The notes under the pieces are model-generated. The model did not search any database. It saw only the letters and a list, made by a program, of their open reading frames with translations, and was not told the DNA's origin. Positions 46,600-59,091 of a stretch of DNA of 64,000 bases are shown here, piece after piece. How positions within the stretch are numbered: position 1 is the stretch's first letter; each line of letters begins with the position of its first letter. The position numbers and the translations under genes were made by a program. The DNA lies in assembly GCA_963995505.1 (NCBI GenBank), contig OZ023184.1, forward strand, positions 16,490,228-16,554,227, given 5' to 3'. This DNA is from Hypericum androsaemum. Lineage: Eukaryota; Streptophyta; Magnoliopsida; Malpighiales; Hypericaceae.

Positions 46600-46851
46600 C
46601 CAATCCATGCATCATAGCAATCAGGAACCGAGGTATTTATTTATTCTGGACAACGGAACATATTCATTGTCTGGACCAATAACCTCTCGCATAAGCAGCT
46701 CTGCCGTGCAAAATGTAAATGTCCACTTTCCATTTGGATTGACGTGTGGACACCGTTACTCGCAGTGTTCAAAACCTTTCCGCCAAACGTTACATAAGTT
46801 GCAGAGTTTTTGGCTTCGGGTAACAAGTCTCATGGCCATGATCTGCTCATC
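46600..46851 (-). pseudogene. Neprosin relic R1', copy 1
   Basis: Exon 7 remnant as in R1 (FGGKVLNTASNGVH), but its upstream part and exon 6 are deleted. The sequence jumps at about 46,845 to the region equivalent to 35,280. Confidence 0.8.
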
Positions 46852-47084
46852 GTTCTCCGCTCCTTAACACATTTTTTTTGTTGTTGTAATTTTTGCCTTG
46901 TTTCGATTTATTTTACTTGTGACATCACGTGATTTTGAGTTTCAAAATCTAAACAAACAAACTCAAGGATTTTTTGGACCAAACTTTCGATTTAAGAACT
47001 CATATTTTTTTATTATATTATTTGATTAGTTGTTAAATTGTTGTCAATTTATCGTCCATCAGTGACAACGGTGGAGTCCCTTCA

Positions 47085-49260
47085 ATTTCTTTTTTAGAAG
47101 TAAATTGATTTTATTAAAATAAAGAATATGTGAGCCCAAACCAAAAATATGGATTGGCAAAACATATCCTACCAAACGATCCAAGACAGTACACCGACTA
47201 AAAATTAAAAAAAGCCAGTCAAATAAGCCGGCGACTAAATCTCTTTCAGTTGACAACATCTGAGGAAGGCAATTAGGCCGTAGAGTTCAAGTTTTGCAGC
47301 ATAATTAGATTGTCCTTTTTTTTGAGGTATAATTAGAGTGTCCTGACGACAGTAGGATGAGCCATAGATTCCATTGAAGACAACTTGGTTGCGATGTAGC
47401 CATAGATTCCATAAAACCGCCGCCAGCAAAATGAAACCCGTCTTTCGCCTCACCCCACCATGAAAAGGACCAAGCCTGTTATCCATGAATGATGATTCTA
47501 ACTGGCCTGATTGAACCCATTGAAGGCCCAGCAACCTTACCATCTGATTCCAGATTCAAATGTGCAGCTTAGTAATAAGTGGCTGCCCGTTTCCAACACG
47601 TTATTGCACCAAGGGCAGGCCGCATTCTGTGCATCAATTATACCAAGCCTGAGCAAGCTGTCTTTGGTTGGCATAGTTTCTTGAAAGGCTTTCCACAGGA
47701 AGCAAGTCACCTTAAAAGACACCAGACCACGCCATGGGCTACGCAATGCCGTGTGTTTGATGGAGAGGCTGTGTTGAAGTTACTCCTCTCCTTGGCTAGA
47801 ATGCAGATGGTCCTCCATAAACCTCTTCTCCTTGGATCAAATGGAATTCTTGACATAGGGAAATGAAGCTGTGTATTTATCATGTGACCATAGAGAGTCT
47901 TGATGTGTAAGGTATCTAGCAATCCATTTAAGGAGCAACACCTCATTCCTTGTATCAATTCTGTTGAAGCCCAAACCACCTTGATCAATGGGCGAGGCCA
48001 GTTTTTCCCGAGAGATCAAGTGCAAGCTGTTCTTCTCCACATCCCCCGCCCAAAAGAACTTGCGGATACGGTTTTCCAAGTCATCTTGAATGGCCTTAGG
48101 CATTTTATAGAGAGACATATAGTATGTCGGAAGATTCTCCAATACCGCTTTGATAATTGTTACCCTCCCACCTAATAAGAGAAGACAACCTTTCCAATTT
48201 GCCAAACTTCTATCCAAAGTATCCACCACAGGCCTCCAACTAACCTTTTTCCTCATATTCGCACCGATCTGTAGGCCCAGGACCTTAAGTGGCAAAGTCT
48301 TGATGCTACATCCCCAACTGTTTGCCAAGACTTGAAGCCACCCCCCATCTATATTAACACCAGTGAGAGAACTCTTCATGAAATTCATTGTCAATCCTGA
48401 AGCAAGCGAGAACTCTTTAAGCATTCTTTGGATGTTGTTGAGACTGGACGCCGTGGCCTGTGAAAATATTAGTGTGTCGTCTGCATACTGAAGCAAACTT
48501 AGCGAATTGCCTGAGCCTAGAATTTTCCAACCCTGAACTAATTCTCTCGACTCGGCAGATTGGATGAGTAAATTCAGACCTTCCGCCGAAATTAAGAAGA
48601 GATATGGAGAGAGTGGGTCACCTTGTCTGAGACCCCTCTGCATTTCAGAAAGGTCGGTGTTTGAGCCATTGACAAGAACCGAACCGGAAGCCCCCTTGAT
48701 ACAATTCATAATCCATCCATACCATCTGTTCCGGAAGCCCATAGCCCGAAGATTGGACTCAATATATGCCCAGGAGACAGTATCAAAGGCCTTATAGAAA
48801 TCCAGTTTTAACAACACCCCTTCACGCCCTTCCTTTTTGAAGTGGCCAATCATTTCATTAGCAATAAGGACCCCATCAAGAATTTGTTTTCCCTCAATGA
48901 AAGCCGATTGTTCAGCCGCAATAATTTTGTGAATAATCGTCTTGAGCCTGATTGAGGGGATTTTGGCAATCACTTTGTACAAGCTTCCAACAAGTGAAAT
49001 GGGCCTAAAGTCATCAAGTTTTTTGGATTCCTGCACTTTTGGAATAAGTGCAACAAAAGAAGACTTAATATGAGGGTGTAATCTTGAGGTGCTGAAAAAG
49101 TTAAGGGTGAACTCAATCACATCTGGTCCAATTAGGGTAACGCTCTAAGGTGTTGTTGTCTATCGCACTGACTTGCTTGAAGAGGGAAGGCTCAATAATT
49201 GGTCTTTGCCACTCGACCTCTTTGAAGATGTTTGATATGGAAAGAAGAAGACGGAGAAGG
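47085..49260 (-). mobile_element. 5'-truncated LINE with long RT frame, copy 1
   Basis: A 427-codon frame (49,120-47,837) contains FRPISLVGSLYKVIAKIPSI, LKLDFYKAFDTVSWAYIESN, QGDPLSPYLFLISAEGLNLL and LLQYADDTLIFSQA, so the catalytic YADD is intact. It is followed by thumb (VLGLQIGANMRKK, LANWKGCLLLLGGRVTIIKA), then zf-RVT pieces down to 47,235. Just upstream, 49,260-49,125 reads the RT start (FKEVEWQRPIIEPSLFKQVS). Endonuclease and ORF1 are absent. It sits downstream of D exon 7. Confidence 0.9.
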
Positions 49261-49461
49261 GAAATAGAAGAAGATCTTGCACGTCGTCATTTTTAGTCTC
49301 AGAGATGAAAAATTCAAAACACTACATATAATAAAAAACTCGGAGAAATTGTTACAAAGTTTATACCTTATTCATTACATTGTATTTAACTTGACGTAAC
49401 AACACATAACATGCTTATTAAATTAATAGATGATGTGCTGCACTTTGGCACCAATTTCTTT

Positions 49462-52400
49462 TCAGGGGCAAATGAAACTTCGTCCAGGTCCTCCAAAGGA
49501 TACGTGAAAACCCAAGTTAAGTGATGACTTGGGATCACCAATAACTGCATTATAACAATCCTTACTAGACTTTAACGTGTGCAAAGAGGACAATGAATCA
49601 GGTTCCCTATTCGGACCAAGAACGTCGATGTTAGCCACGTTAGCAGCTCTCCCATACCCCTCACTTGGGAAATGCCCACTTCCCATCTGAGTTGCCGTGT
49701 GGACACCGCCACTCGCTATGTTTCGTACTTCACCGCCAAACTCTGCATAAGATGCATGTTCGAGAAGCCCAGGTAACAGCTCTTCTGGCCAATAACCAAT
49801 TTCCTCTTTGTCGGGGCCGTACGTTAAGAACCAATTTGCAGTAAATTCGTCCTGCAAAAAATATGTTTAACAAAAGCAATATTGTTTGAAATCATCTCAA
49901 GTCACTGATGTTAGTATAATCATTTACACAAAATTATTCTGTTGTACGTCATTTCAGGCCAAATTACTTCGATATTCTCTTTCCGAAAAAAACTTACTTT
50001 GATATTCGTTATGAACCAAAAGTACTAGGTATTATTTTTTTAATGTTGACGTTTTCAATGTTTTTGATTTCAAAGATAATCTTGACATTGTCTATAAAAT
50101 TAGAAAATACTAGTCTTTTTAGAAAATAGTTTTTAAGGGTATGAATGTGATCAAAATATTTAATAAATATGGGTAGATAAGTTTTGCAAAAAAAAAAATC
50201 ATCAAATTTCTTTATAGCCAATACAATTAACTTAGTTTCATTTTTTTTGCTTCAACCAGGTATGACAAAGATCACCAATATTAGAGTACATAAATTTATG
50301 ATATAGTTATTCATCTTATGAAATCCATTCATTGTTTGTAACATAAAATCTTAACCACTAATTGAAAACGAAAATAATATTACAGAAATAAATTATTGTA
50401 ATAGAAATGTTCTCTAATATTTATTTTTACCTTTTCAATATGCATAAAAATCTTTTCTACATTAACATCGTAAGATGATACAGGCGTAATGGCAGCTCCG
50501 ACAGAAATTTTGGGACTCGATTGAACGAAACCCGGGCATAGCAAATTGTAGCATCCAGTTTTTTTATATGCATCAACCTGATATTAAAAACATTATAATC
50601 ATAAAGAAAATAAGAACCAGCACGATTGGTACAAATGAGCAAATAATTAACATATGACATGAAAAAAATGTAAACTTGTGTACTTACCGTCCAAGATACA
50701 AAGAATCTCGGATTGCTGTCATTGTACAGATTTGGATAAACCTGCATTCGCAGAAATTTGGTAGAAATTAGCATTATTCATATTATCATAAACCAATATT
50801 GATCAATTTGAGTTTTTAAAACGAGATTTTTTCAGCAGTTAAACTAATCGATAATTTTTTTAGGGTAAGATAAACTAACCAATAACTGAACTACAATTCC
50901 ACTTGTTTTATTTAGGATTGACTACTCTAGTCGAAAGTGGGGAAGATGTTTTGCCATTGTCACTTGGTATTAATATGGGAATATTTTCGAAAATTGTATT
51001 CAGATAGTATTTATCATAGTTCTGTTATGAAGGTCTCTATCTGATATCTTAAGTACTTTACTTAGTGTACAGTAGGTGTAATTATCTTTGATGATATTTT
51101 GAAGAGTAATACTTCTAGAGGCGAAGCTAAAAAGAGTATGTTAATCGTTGATTTAATACATTTTGAGAAACTTTATAAGGACTTCAACTAGCTTTTATTA
51201 GGAACATAACGACTTACATGCCAACCGGCTTCAACTGTGTTAAGATCAGCTACACGATCAGAAGTGATCCAAATTTGAGACAAACTATACTCCTTTTGAC
51301 CGTCAACGTGAGGTGCCCAAACTTCGAGTTCTGCTTCTGCTCCAAAATATGTCCCTGGTCCAACAACTCCTATAGCAAACTGTAACCAATAAGATATAAA
51401 ACAAATGGAATTAAATAACTCCATTGAATCTGGAAACCATGTGGACATTCTCTTGCAAGGAGTTAAGAATACACTCAAATAATAAAAAATGGAAACTTTG
51501 GCATTGAATTATATTTCTACAATAACTATTTAATTGTCAGTATATTATGTGTATTCTCCACAAAACATGTAAAAATCAGAAGGGTGAAGGTTTTGGCTTG
51601 GAGTGAACATTGTTCAAACCTGAAAATATATTGAATTTTATTTATAATAAAAATCTTCAATGTATTCGACCCTTTTTTTATGGGCCAAGAGCTACTTCTG
51701 TCATTTTATTTTTGCAAACTATGTAAAAATACTATCTTCCTACTATTATCTAGTTATCTTTCATCTTATATTAATAATATTTGTTGAATATAGTATTCCT
51801 AAATTCTGTACTAATACTAATAGCATATTTTCCTTCGAAAATAGGAATTTAGTTCTACTCTAGTGAAGGTATTATATAAAATATCGCAGAGCTTGCAATT
51901 TATTGAGATAATAAATGTTGATTACCTAAACTCAAACTTTTGACTCTAGATGAAACTCAAGTATCATACGCAAAAAACTTCTTCTCTTAAAACGAAAAAT
52001 ATATATGATATTTTTGCCAGAAATTTGTGTTAAAAACAGAATCTTTAAACTTGTATGATTGCGAATTGAAATCATATAAATACTTCGTATGAATTATTAC
52101 TTAAATGAAAAATGAAAAATCTTAAACATGCTAACTATAAAATAAAATGAAATTATTGACCTTCATAGTTTCTATAAATTGGATACAATAACTAAGGAAC
52201 TTTGACCTCACCTCATGACGATTTTCAACGGCTTTTCTAACCGGTGTAGGTTTCATCCCAAATCTTCTAAGAGAACTAGCTCTTAAAACGTCTTCTTCTG
52301 TTGTTCTTCGAATTGGAATTGTCCTTTCTGGACATTCTTCTCCATTTGCATTCCACAGTTGAAAAGTATATGTTGAATTAAAACTATTTGACATTTTCGG

Positions 52401-52724
52401 TGACACCTGGGTATTTGACATAAGAAGAATCAATAAAAATTTACACTGATTAAAAATCATATGTAAATGTTAGAGGATTTTTCTTTCATCCAATACAAAA
52501 TTTTTAATTACCGTTGATATTTTTCTTTTTAATAGATGATTATTGAAAGCAGGTTACTTATGAAATAGAACACAATCAACCAAGTCACCATCCGGACTCT
52601 GAATAAAAAAATTCAAATCAAATATTATTTAAGACAATAAGAAAAGGCTTATCATGCTACACACCAAAAACATAATTATTTATTCAAAGAAAGCAGCTAT
52701 TTAATAAACAACATTACCTTTATG
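49462..52724 (-). pseudogene. Neprosin gene D: chimeric, exon 1 lost
   Basis: Exons: 7, 49,851-49,462; 6, 50,577-50,431; 5, 50,741-50,688; 4, 51,379-51,218; 3, 52,406-52,212; 2, 52,598-52,512; exon 1 remnant of 7 bp, 52,724-52,718. Exons 7-4 and the 3' part of exon 3 ([20 protein letters not shown]) match gene E, apparently base for base. The 5' part of exon 3 (MSNSFNSTYTFQLW) and exon 2 are C-type, including a TAA after LFHK. The switch lies in a 16-bp stretch common to both parents (52,342-52,357). The upstream sequence ends at 52,724 and unit 2 begins, so start codon, signal peptide and promoter are missing. Confidence 0.9.
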
Positions 52725-53778
52725 AAGCCATTTACGAAAGGACTGAAAAATTATTTCTCGAAACAGAGAGACGCGAGGGACGATACTATCAAACCCCAAA
52801 AAACTCAGAATAATTTACCATTTGTTTTTCATTTGATTAATAAAGTCTGCATTTATATAAAAAATAGATTTATAAGTATCCGCTCGGCATGAAACCAAAC
52901 AACAACAAAAATTAAGAGAAGTATATGAAATAAAAAACCTTTAGATGTAGCCAAGGGGAAGGTATTAACATAGAATAAGTAAAATATTATAGATCACTTA
53001 AAAAAAATATCATTTAATTTTCGAGGTCGGAATAAAGATAACCTCTATTTTAAAAGCCTTCAGATGCAGAATGCTCTTCAATTTCGGTCTTAGCTTGTTT
53101 TCTGAAACACATTTCCTATTATGTCATGGATGTAACGTGGAAAAAAATTGCCATTTGTTGTATCAAATATTCGTACTTTTATCAGTTGCATTTTTTTAAC
53201 AGGATCACAGAAGTGGATGCAACAATCAAGACACCATAGCAGATGCACACGAGATCGAGGCAACATGAAGGATGGGAACCACCTCCCGTAGGGTGGATAA
53301 AGCTTAATTTAGATGAAACCATATTCCGCGCTACCGTCGCAAAAGATGAACTTGAACATTCGACTTTGTATTAAAATTCTAATTCTCTAACAGAATACTC
53401 CGTGGTATCGTAAAAAATGGGTGGCGGCTAAATGTTGATACTGAACACCCATGGCTAAACTGCTCATTGATCTTCTTCGGGATCTATCTATGTTTGAAGA
53501 TTAGACAGAAATATTTGCTTTTGCCAATATTATGTGTTGTATTGTGGATAAGACATCCCAACTTAAATGTGTAACATCTATATTTTATAATCGAATTATG
53601 AAAAACTTAAAATGAAACTGAAATGGACACAAAATAGTAAAATCAAATATCTCTCCTCCCCCATCTGTGGTACAAGATTAATGACCACTCGACCACATTT
53701 AACAATATCTAACATGCTTATTTTCTAAATTCACAAATGAAGTTCTACAAAAGTCTCATCCTCTAGGCACAACTCTCT

Positions 53779-55608
53779 TCATGGACAAAAAAACCCTCTT
53801 CCTGGTCCTCCATAAAAAATGTGCACATCATACCAGTCAGGTCTTAATTCGGGAGAGCCAATGCTTACATCATACCAGTCATTATTGAAAACACGTTTCC
53901 TAAGAGAGGACAATAAAACTTTTTGATACCCCCAATAACCTCAATATTGCTCACAAAAGCAGCTCTTCATACCCTTCGTTAGGAAAATGTCCACTTCCCA
54001 TTTGACTTGTCGTGTGGACACCGCTACTCTCTGTGTTTAATACTTCCCCGCCAAATGTTACATAAGATGCAGCAGCTTTGAGTTCGGGTAGTAGTTGCCC
54101 TGGCCAATATCCAACCTCCTCTTTCTCGGGGCCAACCAATAGGTTTATTACGACAAAAATTTAAGAGATTTATTGCAAGCTTACGTGTATAATGGTTAAG
54201 ACCGGGGTCTGGTTTAAATGGGACAATTGGAATTAAATTGGTGGGATTTTTGGTTTAAAAAAAAGCTTCCGAAGAACCGGTTTGTGGTATTAAAAAATGC
54301 TCAGTGGATTTTTGGTATAAAAATAACGGTCCGGCGGGATCGATTTTTTGGTATAAAACAAAACGCTCCGACGGGAGCGGTTTTGGTATAAAAAGAAAAC
54401 GCTCCTGCGGGAGCGGTTTGTGGTATAAAATAAAACATTCCAGCGGGAGCAGTTTTGGGTATAAAAAAAATGCTCCGACGGGAGCGGTTTCCGGCTCAAC
54501 CCAAGACAAAAAATACATCCCCTGACAACCCCATTCAAGGAATTGTCGGGGAAATAAACCCCCTTTTGGAAAATTCCCCGCAATATTCATTGTAAAGATG
54601 TCAAGAAAGTCAAAGTCAAAAGAGTTGCAAGCGAAATCGGAGGTCCTCTTTGGAAAATTCTCATAACTCGGTATCCGTTGTAAGGAATACCCATAACAAA
54701 GACTTCACAAGTATATTAAACTCTTAGTTATTTGATGGGCCAAAAGCAAAATTTGACATTAATACATTCAATGATTGAGAATTCAGAAGCACAAGTTTGA
54801 CATGAAATAATACTACAAAACGGACCTTAGACATGCTATTTATAAAAAAAATAATACGAATCTTAAATAACTCTACTATATCTCATGGTTTTGACAAATA
54901 GAATAAAATAACTAAGGTATGAATTGCTTTTTTAACCGATGTATGTTTCATCGAAAATCTTTTAAGAGAATTAGCTCTTAAAATATTTTCTTCTTTTACT
55001 CTTCGAATTGGAATTATTCTTTCTGAACATTCTTCATCATTTGCATTCCACAATTAAAAATTCTTTGTTGCATTAAACCAATTTGATCTTTTTGGCAGCT
55101 CCTAAATATTCAATATAATAAGATTCTCATAAGTAATTAATTGTTGTTTAATCCTAAGAGAAACTGAAGGACTTCAATTCTAACCATGATCAAAACATTA
55201 TTTTTATTACCGTTGGTATTTTCCCCTTCAATAAAGGATGATCAAAAAGTGTTTGTGAAATAACACGCAGTCTATAAGATCACCATCGGGACTCTACATA
55301 TTATAGAAGTTCCCGCACAAAAAAATAGTTAGGAAAACTAGAAAAAAATCTTATCATGAATTAAAAGAATATATAATTTGTATAAAACACTAAAATTCAT
55401 TAAGAAGTACCTCTATAGTCTTCTTGGCATGCTTATTAATCTTCATGAGGTAATCTCTCATCATTTTCTCGTTTATCACTTCATCTGCTTCATGAAAACT
55501 ATTGTTCGGATCAAGACAAAGTACATTACAAATTGAAAAGACAATAAAGAGAAAGCAGAACAACACTGTTGTGAATGGTTGCGTCATAATAAAGCGACCA
55601 GAAGTCAT
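53779..55608 (-). pseudogene. Neprosin B'' (unit 2 copy of B')
   Basis: Same structure and lesions as 44,149-45,978, offset 9,630: exon 1 intact at 55,608-55,411, damaged exons 2 and 3, exon 7 remnant, and the same hairpin insertion at 54,141-54,576. Confidence 0.88.
54141..54576. repeat. Insertion with hairpin-forming minisatellite, copy 2
   Basis: Copy of 44,511-44,946, differing at 54,275 (A for G). Confidence 0.85.
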
Positions 55609-56229
55609 GTTTAAGTATTTTTGTTGCAACGAGTGTTACAGTCTTTGTTGTTCTCTTCTTTTGTAGATCATAAAATGGTTATCATGTCCAAAACAAAAGT
55701 ATGGGATTATTCTAATTATATTATTTTGATACCTTAATAAAGAAAATAGTATCAACTTACTAAAGATGTTTTTACAATCAAGGTAAGAAATAAAAGGAAA
55801 TTTTCTCGTTATGGAAACATTCTTAAATGTAAGGATTAGTATCCTAGTTAGGCAAATCTTACCATTTATATCTGGCGCTTCATAACGTTCTAATCACATG
55901 AAAAATTATTTTAGTACTATAAAATTTAAAATTTTCTCTAAGGAGGTTTTTCCAGATAATATTTTTGGTTACATTTCAAATTCAGTTCCGGGCTATTAGG
56001 TTTTTGGTAATTGGCGGTGGGTTATTTTTCAAGATTAAATATAGTCAAGTCACTGAAATTTGATGTAATGAATCTGGAGGTTTACAAATTTGCAAATTTG
56101 TCCCTGAAAAAATGTAAATCTGTCTCCTTAAGTACAAAATTTGCGTTGATTGTTAATAATACAGGACTAAAAATATAACTTGAGTTCAAAAACAATACTT
56201 ACATATAAGTTTATATTATTCTAATCGAG

Positions 56230-56481
56230 CCAATCCATGCATCATAGCAATCAGGAACCGAGGTATTTATTTATTCTGGACAACGGAACATATTCATTGT
56301 CTGGACCAATAACCTCTCGCATAAGCAGCTCTGCCGTGCAAAATGTAAATGTCCACTTTCCATTTGGATTGACGTGTGGACACCGTTACTCGCAGTGTTC
56401 AAAACCTTTCCGCCAAACGTTACATAAGTTGCAGAGTTTTTGGCTTCGGGTAACAAGTCTCATGGCCATGATCTGCTCATC
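56230..56481 (-). pseudogene. Neprosin relic R1'', copy 2
   Basis: Copy of 46,600-46,851 with the same FGGKV change and truncation. Confidence 0.8.
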
Positions 56482-56714
56482 GTTCTCCGCTCCTTAACAC
56501 ATTTTTTTTGTTGTTGTAATTTTTGCCTTGTTTCGATTTATTTTACTTGTGACATCACGTGATTTTGAGTTTCAAAATCTAAACAAACAAACTCAAGGAT
56601 TTTTTGGACCAAACTTTCGATTTAAGAACTCATATTTTTTTATTATATTATTTGATTAGTTGTTAAATTGTTGTCAATTTATCGTCCATCAGTGACAACG
56701 GTGGAGTCCCTTCA

Positions 56715-58890
56715 ATTTCTTTTTTAGAAGTAAATTGATTTTATTAAAATAAAGAATATGTGAGCCCAAACCAAAAATATGGATTGGCAAAACATATCCT
56801 ACCAAACGATCCAAGACAGTACACCGACTAAAAATTAAAAAAAGCCAGTCAAATAAGCCGGCGACTAAATCTCTTTCAGTTGACAACATCTGAGGAAGGC
56901 AATTAGGCCGTAGAGTTCAAGTTTTGCAGCATAATTAGATTGTCCTTTTTTTTGAGGTATAATTAGAGTGTCCTGACGACAGTAGGATGAGCCATAGATT
57001 CCATTGAAGACAACTTGGTTGCGATGTAGCCATAGATTCCATAAAACCGCCGCCAGCAAAATGAAACCCGTCTTTCGCCTCACCCCACCATGAAAAGGAC
57101 CAAGCCTGTTATCCATGAATGATGATTCTAACTGGCCTGATTGAACCCATTGAAGGCCCAGCAACCTTACCATCTGATTCCAGATTCAAATGTGCAGCTT
57201 AGTAATAAGTGGCTGCCCGTTTCCAACACGTTATTGCACCAAGGGCAGGCCGCATTCTGTGCATCAATTATACCAAGCCTGAGCAAGCTGTCTTTGGTTG
57301 GCATAGTTTCTTGAAAGGCTTTCCACAGGAAGCAAGTCACCTTAAAAGACACCAGACCACGCCATGGGCTACGCAATGCCGTGTGTTTGATGGAGAGGCT
57401 GTGTTGAAGTTACTCCTCTCCTTGGCTAGAATGCAGATGGTCCTCCATAAACCTCTTCTCCTTGGATCAAATGGAATTCTTGACATAGGGAAATGAAGCT
57501 GTGTATTTATCATGTGACCATAGAGAGTCTTGATGTGTAAGGTATCTAGCAATCCATTTAAGGAGCAACACCTCATTCCTTGTATCAATTCTGTTGAAGC
57601 CCAAACCACCTTGATCAATGGGCGAGGCCAGTTTTTCCCGAGAGATCAAGTGCAAGCTGTTCTTCTCCACATCCCCCGCCCAAAAGAACTTGCGGATACG
57701 GTTTTCCAAGTCATCTTGAATGGCCTTAGGCATTTTATAGAGAGACATATAGTATGTCGGAAGATTCTCCAATACCGCTTTGATAATTGTTACCCTCCCA
57801 CCTAATAAGAGAAGACAACCTTTCCAATTTGCCAAACTTCTATCCAAAGTATCCACCACAGGCCTCCAACTAACCTTTTTCCTCATATTCGCACCGATCT
57901 GTAGGCCCAGGACCTTAAGTGGCAAAGTCTTGATGCTACATCCCCAACTGTTTGCCAAGACTTGAAGCCACCCCCCATCTATATTAACACCAGTGAGAGA
58001 ACTCTTCATGAAATTCATTGTCAATCCTGAAGCAAGCGAGAACTCTTTAAGCATTCTTTGGATGTTGTTGAGACTGGACGCCGTGGCCTGTGAAAATATT
58101 AGTGTGTCGTCTGCATACTGAAGCAAACTTAGCGAATTGCCTGAGCCTAGAATTTTCCAACCCTGAACTAATTCTCTCGACTCGGCAGATTGGATGAGTA
58201 AATTCAGACCTTCCGCCGAAATTAAGAAGAGATATGGAGAGAGTGGGTCACCTTGTCTGAGACCCCTCTGCATTTCAGAAAGGTCGGTGTTTGAGCCATT
58301 GACAAGAACCGAACCGGAAGCCCCCTTGATACAATTCATAATCCATCCATACCATCTGTTCCGGAAGCCCATAGCCCGAAGATTGGACTCAATATATGCC
58401 CAGGAGACAGTATCAAAGGCCTTATAGAAATCCAGTTTTAACAACACCCCTTCACGCCCTTCCTTTTTGAAGTGGCCAATCATTTCATTAGCAATAAGGA
58501 CCCCATCAAGAATTTGTTTTCCCTCAATGAAAGCCGATTGTTCAGCCGCAATAATTTTGTGAATAATCGTCTTGAGCCTGATTGAGGGGATTTTGGCAAT
58601 CACTTTGTACAAGCTTCCAACAAGTGAAATGGGCCTAAAGTCATCAAGTTTTTTGGATTCCTGCACTTTTGGAATAAGTGCAACAAAAGAAGACTTAATA
58701 TGAGGGTGTAATCTTGAGGTGCTGAAAAAGTTAAGGGTGAACTCAATCACATCTGGTCCAATTAGGGTAACGCTCTAAGGTGTTGTTGTCTATCGCACTG
58801 ACTTGCTTGAAGAGGGAAGGCTCAATAATTGGTCTTTGCCACTCGACCTCTTTGAAGATGTTTGATATGGAAAGAAGAAGACGGAGAAGG
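56715..58890 (-). mobile_element. 5'-truncated LINE with long RT frame, copy 2
   Basis: Copy of 47,085-49,260. The 427-codon RT frame (58,750-57,467, YADD intact) is preserved unchanged as translated. Duplicated with the 9.63-kb unit rather than inserted independently. Confidence 0.9.
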
Positions 58891-59091
58891 GAAATAGAAG
58901 AAGATCTTGCACGTCGTCATTTTTAGTCTCAGAGATGAAAAATTCAAAACACTACATATAATAAAAAACTCGGAGAAATTGTTACAAAGTTTATACCTTA
59001 TTCATTACATTGTATTTAACTTGACGTAACAACACATAACATGCTTATTAAATTAATAGATGATGTGCTGCACTTTGGCACCAATTTCTTT

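Larger units (their letters stand above)
37715..51648. repeat. Segmental duplication, copy beta
   Basis: Second copy of 18,537-37,714 in the same order: intron 3 and exons 3-1 of the A-type gene, spacer, TRIM, LINE empty site, minisatellite, B', R1', LINE, then exons 7-4 of D. It lacks the 6.6-kb LINE but keeps the 2.4 kb (47,730-50,094) lost from alpha. Confidence 0.88.
43095..52357. repeat. 9,630-bp tandem repeat, unit 1
   Basis: Matches unit 2 (52,725-61,987) at a constant offset of 9,630. By eye I saw one substitution (44,645 G, 54,275 A). It contains B', the hairpin minisatellite, R1', the LINE and exons 7-3 of neprosin D. At its right edge it leaves E-type sequence inside exon 3 and continues as 367 bp of C-type sequence (52,358-52,724). 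Confidence 0.95.

Noticed and set aside
47837..49120. A host reverse-transcriptase gene
   Set aside because: Sequence blocks are those of plant LINE ORF2; it is 5'-truncated, next to zinc-binding and RNase H debris, and duplicated with the segment.
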